The notes beneath the pieces are model-generated. The model was not told where the DNA came from. It saw nothing but the letters and a program-made list of their open reading frames with translations, and ran no database searches. The translations under genes and the position numbers were made by a program. A DNA stretch of 33,722 nt from Anaerolineae bacterium (GTDB lineage Bacteria; Chloroflexota; Anaerolineae; Aggregatilineales; Phototrophicaceae). The stretch is taken from positions 1 to 33,722 of the forward strand of contig JALOOI010000011.1 in assembly GCA_025454495.1 (NCBI GenBank), read 5' to 3'. This document shows, piece after piece, positions 32,401 to 33,722 of this stretch. Position 1 is the first letter of the stretch. Each line of letters starts with the position of its first letter.

Positions 32401-33722
32401 ACACCACGCCCTATATCGGCGACAGTGTGGTGTATACGCTGCGGGCCACCAACAACGGACCGGCCACGGCCACCGCCGTCCGCGTGACCGACATCCTGCC
32501 GGCCGGGCTGACAGTGACCGCCTTTACCCCCACCACCAGTTGCACCTACACCGCCGCCACCCGCGCCCTCAACTGCGCCTATGCCAGCCTGGCTCCCACG
32601 GCCAGCGTCACCATCACCGTGACCGCCACCGTGGCCAGCACGGCCATACCGGGGCAGCAGCTCACCAACAGCGCCGCCACCTTCGCCAGCGAAAGCGGCC
32701 TCAATTACAGCAACGAAACCGATGCCACCAACAACGAAGATGATGTCACCATCACCGTGGGGCGGCTGGCCAGCGTGGGCGACCTGCTGTGGTATGATGC
32801 GAACGTGAACGGCGTGCAGGATGCCGGTGAAGCCGGCGTACCCGGTGTTACGGTGTACCTGCTGAACAGCCTGGGGGTCATCGTCCGCACTGACGTTACC
32901 GATAGCAACGGCATCTACGGCTTTACCGGGCTGCGGGCCGGCACCTACAGCGTGCGCCTGCTCAGCACCAGTTACCCCGCCGGGGCCGTGCTGTATGAAG
33001 ATATATATGATGGCGACCGTAACGGCCTCAGCACCTTTACGCTGACCGAATCGCAGGCGCTGCTGGATGTCGATTTTGCCTTCATCCGCCGGGTGAGCCT
33101 GGGCGACCGGGTGTGGCGCGATACGAACAATAACGGCGTGCAGGACAGCGGCGAGCCGGGCATCCCCGGGGTGACGGTCATCCTGCGCGGCACCGACCTG
33201 TTCGGTAATCCAGTCGCGGCCTCCATGCCCACCGGCGCAACCGGTCTCTACAACTTCAACGTGCTGCCCGGCACCTACACCGTCAGCATCAGCACCGGCA
33301 CCCTGCCCATTGCCCTCACGCCGTCCTATGATCTGGATGGCATCGCCACGCCGCACACGACGGCCGTCACCGTGGTGAACGGTGTGCCCCGTACCGATGT
33401 CGATTTTGGCTACGCCCCCACCGGCTCCATCGGTGATCGCGTGTGGTTCGATGTCAATGGCAACGGACTTCAGGAAACCGGCGAAACCGGCCTGCCGGGG
33501 GTCACGCTTACGCTCACCGGCACCACCCTGTTTGGCGAAGTGATTGCCCCGCGTACCGCCATCACCGGCGTGAATGGCATCTACAGCTTCAGCAACGTGG
33601 AAGCCGGCACCTACACCGTCACTGTCACCCCGCCGGCGGGCTATACCCCCACCTTTGACCTGAACGGCGGGCGCGATAACCGTACCCTGGTGGGCATGGG
33701 TTATGGCGTGGTGCGGACGGAT
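23487..33722 (+). CDS. Giant secreted PKD/DUF11/SdrD-B repeat surface protein (partial, 3' end beyond window)
   Basis: One open frame of 3412 codons runs off the right edge. It begins with a signal-peptide-like core (IAALLLILTLAV, residues 17-28), then a Pro/Thr/Glu/Ala linker (about 35-150). About seven PKD-type beta domains follow (about 150-735), with WDFGDG, WAFGDG, WSFGDG and SLGDG motifs. A Thr/Val/Pro linker comes next (about 736-805). About fifteen DUF11-like domains of roughly 150 residues follow (about 807-3090), with phrases such as GDTITYTL and DTLPAGL. Three SdrD-B/Cna-B-like repeats begin near 3097 (GDLLWYDANVNGVQDAGE, GDRVWRDTNNNGVQDSGEPG, GDRVWFDVNGNGLQETGE) with Asp/Asn-rich probable calcium loops. 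Such architectures form stiff extracellular stalks, so an adhesin or sheath role is likely. Any anchor or sorting signal lies outside the window. Confidence 0.9.
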   Translation, partial: MKVRRSVYIANHFSSIAALLLILTLAVRLIDDATPVTAQTEVPVTTPAATPELFDSATAGGAQPVLPSEPPLVLPPNEIPAATAEALPLATDEPAGTDEPGTTAEPAATAEAPAATAEAPVIATTPPPTDEPADPATVVPTAEATAPPVTVTAAPPLADFTVEPGEVAAGRPITINNSSSGDITTWAWDFGDGTGTDAASPAPHTYAAAGVYTIRLTVSGPGGTAAASRQVIVTGSGSVVEAIFSVAPGSAQDACFSSSSTGPIQSHAWDFGDGRRSSEPNPCHTYAAPGTYTVSLTVTGSDGISSSATRSITILAAEPPPAAAFTVSPSAGVTATTFQFQDTTSGLVSGWSWAFGDGATSSDRSPSHRYAQPGTYTATLTVTGPGGTSTASQSVTVQAPLIQLTCDFAAPGTPFEATPVALDGTAGNNIDGAALSYRWTVNGTEIATTEDTTYTFSAGYYTVTFTASPENGTPCSRSRSFNVLDAEGLYAEFDQSETRAPAGSEICFTDRTFGPVAGWSWSFGDGGSSSEPNPCHTYTTPGRYSITLTASAADGRQDSATAPVTIFATDQSLAILASATAGTAPLTVQFDAQQTGIDPATLLWGFPGGVQAAGSSVTYTFRAPGTYTVNLSGSGVQGAASASARIVVGEATGLRAAFTPSRWQGRAPAEICFTDQSAGDALQTWEWSLGDGQTASVASPCITYRRAGTYDVRLTVTNAHGQSASATNRITILAPVDDDSRSTPTPATTVPTTAAATPTTTDTATVTVTVTATPAAPVAVTVTTTPTAAVTITPEEDDSRSVKAPAPYITVFDPSLSKIGYLPAGSTGLPGEELVWEIIVSNVSALVETGIVVTDTIRNDLRIDRVEGSAGVNVSYSGQVVTASIATLPPGQSRRFWVYTTVLSSPLSGQFTNTAYPNRGLPAAATVNVPAAPPSGPLPVVSGVTDVSDFAGQQSCFNASLTNSGAPGYGPYLLVVLPPGVTFNSASFLTGGVVNVPTTRPSPDNGRWVDPVSGQTITVPVGGSLVVFRLPVGSVVTGNPPLVANICVTTDPLATPGVPLPVQVYGGYEFGSTPTGEGGSIVNPVPDNSTITPTLITFDKTNNAPEGERPPGPGWSYQYTLNVELAAGQTLNNVVVRDVMPNMPGQLAFQYTGPTTFGGTCLRGATTITPPAAGNGQTLTISLASLRETTLTQPCTLSITYTGYILDVLAENGTLNELDIINRASFDFDHATLPSPTLTDTNVVQAEHVTFQKLVNPAVAVPGDTLTYTINFQVTDYNSATQIVVVDIMPDGLSYVVGSGEIAIPGFTGGITPVIVPNGDGSLRLTFNVLAAAGQPAIAAGSAGTLTYQATIDQLYRSPVEPVRASDELTNAVTGGYTLTDGATDTNGSTADVLIQPITLTKETVTLPRNGIAAIHGETVRFRLTMTIPSGDTRAIVIEDFLPLPVFDVDDPDYGLRAGVPSALPFLNTSGTCAGYPTPTNPTYERCGIYVGPASTLPGVVPQSITINPATNSVRIVVGDVSTTAPQVLQFDLVVGVIALPFADDLFLANQSRVTSLNTPGLELRADSLDYIRVGAPDLTLRKGVLSTSNGSSTIEPVTSPVDGNLFDADAGDVVTYRLTITNIGTSRAYDVTITDPGVTGLVGCAIVPGSVRNGAGTALAFTGDILTGIRLTDPLPDGRTGNPNLARVTVDVRCTIAVTATPAQEELVNEASVVWSGLPGAPAYPPRADQAFIFFTDPILAKTGTPPLATIGQVVTYTLRATLPDGTLYNTRLVDTLPAGMALVACDSITVSGSVSTDLAGGFSAACAAPGNPTVAASGGQPGRLITWNLGEVVTGSSTGAGAATITIVYRAVILNLTAIDRGDRLINTARLEWDDVDGDGNDVVPDTHPTTTVIEPTLRVSKTAAPATGDAGDTITYTLVISHAPASDATAHDITLSDIIPAGATYVAGSVVHTDGVVPATLAESGGTVSATWGSLTTAQTSTFTYQVTLNSDVQPQQRIINTVNIAWTSLAGSPTNTAFNPNGVERTGNTANPGQRHDYRASSTATVTVNAPALAKSIIGTSEAFTTGNNVAVGELVRYRVSVTVPEGETRNAVLVDTLDAGLAFMNLTTAALASITFPAGVTAGAGIGTDILAAATVNADGSSATFTFGTLTNSNSSAAAEVIVIEYTVVVLDSSAIARGTQVNNSARLTYRNGFSGTTASLTASAANVTVVEPTLRVLKTASPATGDAGDTITFTLVVNHTLPPSNATAFDIVLTDVIPAGMVYVAGTLQHTAGIAPATLVQAAGTITATWDGLTTAQSSTLTFQVRLLETVQPGDTITNTASITYDSLPADNVVDQSPYNSASDERDYSASGSAPVSITGSSFDKDVTGTSVIYTGSDEFDPGIVDLNIDEEVTFTLITVIPEGTINGVQVIDTLPVGLRYVSSVVLPGSSLSIGGSLTPGVVGRTITWNLGTVTNLPDNLSTPGDVLTIRITAVAEDIPSNVAGVRLTNSATFRFTGGQPLTDTADVEIVEPRLQIDKSSPVTEGDAGDIIPYTVVVSHMPTSTSDAYDLVITDLMVPGLQLLPGTVTTSLGTIVTGNGAGDTTVRVNVPRLARGVSLTITYQARLANTVRPGQQLVNTATAGYDDKEGPGTRETTITDTHTVRVTAPQFSKAIVATSYSGTGSAAYDPANPDLAIGETVTYELVVTLPEGTAPITITDTLPAGLTLLSSRVTSLGGVTTTGATAGGSLSGSALAVGATGTVAGSQLTYAFGTLTNTPNGTTTEGDRVRILIVARLVDDPANADGQVKTNNATLNYGTGSLSASASADVVEPLIELVKTFNPDSASVGSTVDLTLVLTNSSTQPAFEIRLTDPIHSSLRLDSVSVNVTGTAGTTFTGSSVLGAGGQVIVSFNQLLPGESVTVTARVTILLNAVTQVIPNVATVTYDNLPVGSADNAFDRNASATGADDLTITRVIDLALVKTVSNTTPYIGDSVVYTLRATNNGPATATAVRVTDILPAGLTVTAFTPTTSCTYTAATRALNCAYASLAPTASVTITVTATVASTAIPGQQLTNSAATFASESGLNYSNETDATNNEDDVTITVGRLASVGDLLWYDANVNGVQDAGEAGVPGVTVYLLNSLGVIVRTDVTDSNGIYGFTGLRAGTYSVRLLSTSYPAGAVLYEDIYDGDRNGLSTFTLTESQALLDVDFAFIRRVSLGDRVWRDTNNNGVQDSGEPGIPGVTVILRGTDLFGNPVAASMPTGATGLYNFNVLPGTYTVSISTGTLPIALTPSYDLDGIATPHTTAVTVVNGVPRTDVDFGYAPTGSIGDRVWFDVNGNGLQETGETGLPGVTLTLTGTTLFGEVIAPRTAITGVNGIYSFSNVEAGTYTVTVTPPAGYTPTFDLNGGRDNRTLVGMGYGVVRTD
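29175..29252 (+). repeat. Direct repeat copy 1 in the giant surface gene
   Basis: This 78-base segment (GAGCCGACGCTGCGCGTG onward, encoding EPTLRVSKTAAPATGDAGDT) is nearly identical to 30135-30212, exactly 960 bases or 320 codons downstream. It starts the A domain of an A-B domain pair. The nucleotide identity points to recent duplication or gene conversion. Confidence 0.85.
30135..30212 (+). repeat. Direct repeat copy 2 in the giant surface gene
   Basis: This is the second copy, encoding EPTLRVLKTASPATGDAGDT. It differs from copy 1 at only a handful of bases. A more diverged third A domain starts near 31036 (EPRLQIDKSSPVTEGDAGD). Confidence 0.85.

Overview
The window is high-GC bacterial DNA with no rRNA, tRNA, CRISPR array or transposase. 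Gene content suggests a Chloroflexota member, perhaps Anaerolineae-like: a fused gamma/alpha 2-oxoacid:ferredoxin oxidoreductase, a seven/eight-iron ferredoxin, a deoxynucleoside kinase, a GH-A-like secreted protein, a one-module polyketide synthase, and a giant PKD/DUF11/SdrD-B surface protein. No taxonomic marker gene is present, so this placement is inference.

Layout. (1) 1-4812, minus strand: a secreted glycosidase-like protein, a deoxynucleoside kinase, a GntR/FCD regulator with a good promoter and candidate operator, and the 2-oxoacid oxidoreductase, which is cut by the left edge. (2) 4883-7250, plus strand: a PAS histidine kinase overlapping an ABC-2-type membrane protein. (3) 7281-8444, minus: a Gfo/Idh/MocA dehydrogenase. 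Upstream of it lie 413 bases of regulatory DNA with a perfect terminator-like hairpin that ends no gene, a CRP-like palindrome and two identical TetR-type palindromes. (4) 8858-11945, plus: a TetR regulator, a GAP-family membrane protein, a threonine aldolase and a degenerate CPBP-like membrane protein. (5) 19721-11929, minus: a ferredoxin with its own terminator, then a PKS / phosphopantetheinyl transferase / Nudix operon. The PKS is one fully reducing module (KS-AT-DH-psiKR-ER-KR-ACP) with no thioesterase. (6) 20047-23190, plus: a GNAT acetyltransferase, a repeat-bearing spacer, a PatB/MalY-type PLP enzyme and a family 4 glycosyltransferase. (7) 23487 to the right edge, plus: one open frame of at least 3412 codons for the giant surface protein.

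How the parts fit. The PKS and its activating transferase form a self-sufficient unit, presumably making a reduced acyl chain that another enzyme releases. TetR and GAP look like a self-regulated membrane export or lipid-handling pair. The giant protein is probably an adhesin or sheath component. The most attractive unexplained signals are the structured leader between the dehydrogenase and TetR, the one-module PKS operon with an altered transferase motif, and the two-domain (A-B) higher-order repeat and cysteine-pinned PKD domains of the giant protein. I do not see a defence system or a clearly new multi-gene system.
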